Notes under the pieces: model-generated | The model's input: the letters and a program-made list of their open reading frames with translations, nothing else | Told to the model about the DNA's origin: nothing | Databases searched by the model: none | Part shown: positions 5,005 through 5,379 of the stretch, one piece after another | Position numbering within the stretch: the first letter of the stretch is position 1 | Layout of the letters: every line of letters starts with the position of its first letter | Program-made: the position numbers and the translations under genes | From: Campylobacter concisus | Lineage (GTDB): Bacteria; Campylobacterota; Campylobacteria; Campylobacterales; Campylobacteraceae | Assembly (NCBI GenBank): GCA_018375265.1 | Contig: JAHADO010000101.1 | Span: 1-5,379, forward strand | Length of the DNA: 5,379 bases | Direction: 5' to 3'

Positions 5005-5029
5005 TTTGGGGGTCTAATGGACCCCCAAA
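5005..5029. repeat. Strong GC hairpin (TTTGGGGGTC / GACCCCCAAA)
   Basis: Perfect 10-bp stem with loop TAATG, about 100 bases after the orphan frame. Neither strand has a T-run directly after it (a TTTTTT at 5041-5046 is 11 bases away on the plus strand), so a standard terminator is doubtful. It is the most GC-rich spot in a nearly pure A/T region, which suggests that the structure matters. Confidence 0.55.
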
Positions 5030-5061
5030 AAAATAACCTCTTTTTTATGATGATTTTTTAA

Positions 5062-5102
5062 AAATTCCACGACCTAAAATTAAAAAATTCAAAAAAAGAT
5101 TT
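5062..5102. repeat. 41-bp direct repeat, copy 1
   Basis: Identical to 5191-5231, starting AAATTCCACGACCTAAAATT and ending AAAAAGATTT. The copies are 129 bases apart start to start, with an unrelated 88-base spacer. Confidence 0.85.
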
Positions 5103-5190
5103 CTTGATAGAAATACGTTTTGAAGTGTGATTTTCTTTTTTAGTTCATCGAACTTATAAAGAATTTACTTATTTTTTTACTTTTTTTGGC

Positions 5191-5231
5191 AAATTCCACG
5201 ACCTAAAATTAAAAAATTCAAAAAAAGATTT
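5191..5231. repeat. 41-bp direct repeat, copy 2
   Basis: Exact second copy of 5062-5102 in the same orientation. The match stops sharply at both ends, which suggests a duplication or a conserved functional unit rather than composition alone; the CCACGACC part is unusually GC-rich here. Confidence 0.85.
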
Positions 5232-5249
5232 TTTTTAAAACTGAGTTTT

Positions 5250-5278
5250 TAAAAAATGGAGATCGCTTGGATCTCCAA
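5250..5278 (-). terminator. Intrinsic terminator for leftward transcription
   Basis: On the minus strand, an 8-bp stem TGGAGATC/GATCTCCA (5277-5270 with 5264-5257) with loop CAAGC is followed by TTTTTT. It lies 24 bases after the stop codon of the partial gene at the right edge, and supports that gene being real. Confidence 0.7.
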
Positions 5279-5301
5279 AAAAATCTTTTATGAGAGAGTA
5301 A

Positions 5302-5379
5302 TTATTCTTTGTTTTTCTGAATGAAAAACTTCAGTGAAGAAATATTTGAGTAGGTTGTTTTTAGTTTTGGTAACGCATA
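5302..5379 (-). CDS. Probable 3' end of an unidentified minus-strand gene
   Basis: From the right edge the frame reads 25 codons (YALPKLKTTYSNISSLKFFI, then QKNKE) and stops at TAA 5304-5302. A second minus-strand frame is also open from the edge, ending in QRIITLS with its stop at 5290-5288, so the reading frame is not certain. A terminator directly downstream supports a gene ending here. The piece is too short to name a family. Confidence 0.4.
   Translation of the reverse strand, partial: YALPKLKTTYSNISSLKFFIQKNKE

Larger units (their letters stand above)
4909..5301. other. Gene-free region with two hairpins and a 41-bp direct repeat
   Basis: No gene is visible on either strand. It begins with an A/T block containing two 16-base perfect palindromes (TAAGATATATATCTTA at 4953-4968 and TATTTATTAATAAATA at 4979-4994), followed by a 10-bp hairpin (5005-5029), two copies of a 41-bp repeat (5062-5102 and 5191-5231) with a small AGTTC/GAACT stem between them (5142-5154), and a terminator-like hairpin (5250-5278). 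Confidence 0.5.

Noticed and set aside
5005..5280. CRISPR array or type III toxin-antitoxin RNA repeats
   Set aside because: Only two repeat copies with an 88-base spacer, no cas gene and no ToxN-like toxin gene in the window; the spacing fits neither.
1..5379. Window as a complete small circle
   Set aside because: Joining the ends would stop the partition-partner gene six codons after the edge (at 60 residues), before a full ribbon-helix-helix fold, and would leave the right-edge gene end without a body. The ends look like arbitrary cuts.

Overview
The window is AT-rich DNA (intergenic stretches are almost pure A/T). The minus-strand genes use short AAGGA-type ribosome binding sites, and there are TATAAT -10 boxes with a TG extension and no clear -35. 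With the protein families present, this suggests a plasmid or plasmid-like element of an epsilonproteobacterium (Campylobacterota, most likely Campylobacter). That assignment is inference; no chromosomal housekeeping gene is present.

Layout, left to right. (1) 1-164: start of a small minus-strand gene that runs off the left edge, probably a ParB-type (ribbon-helix-helix) partition partner. (2) 167-853: a small ParA ATPase, two bases upstream of the first gene and in one operon with it. (3) 854-1150: a very AT-rich gap with the parA promoter and candidate centromere repeats. (4) 1151-2443: a plasmid primase with an N-terminal DUF5710-like module and a C-terminal Toprim domain. (5) 2444-3142: about 700 bp without a credible gene but dense in palindromes and TTTTTCCCAAAAAA motifs, a candidate replication or control region. 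(6) 3143-4395: a two-gene operon of a RepL-like replication initiator and, overlapping it by one base, a PIN-domain toxin-like protein. (7) 4396-4589: divergent promoter region. (8) 4590-4908: an orphan plus-strand acidic reading frame with no usable start, probably the 3' end of a broken gene, with a perfect 11-bp inverted repeat inside it. (9) 4909-5301: an untranslated region with two strong hairpins and a 41-bp direct repeat. (10) 5302-5379: probable 3' end of another minus-strand gene running off the right edge.

Together the genes form a plasmid maintenance block: partition (ParA and partner), priming (Toprim primase), initiation (RepL-like) and a PIN endoribonuclease-like protein. The most interesting point is that the PIN gene has no separate antitoxin. 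Its immediate, translationally overlapping partner is the replication protein, which carries a long acidic linker and a short C-terminal segment resembling the toxin-binding tails of PIN antitoxins. A 17-bp sequence is repeated exactly just upstream of rep and just downstream of the PIN gene. I suggest, as inference, that the initiator doubles as the antitoxin, so that plasmid replication and toxin neutralisation are carried by one protein.
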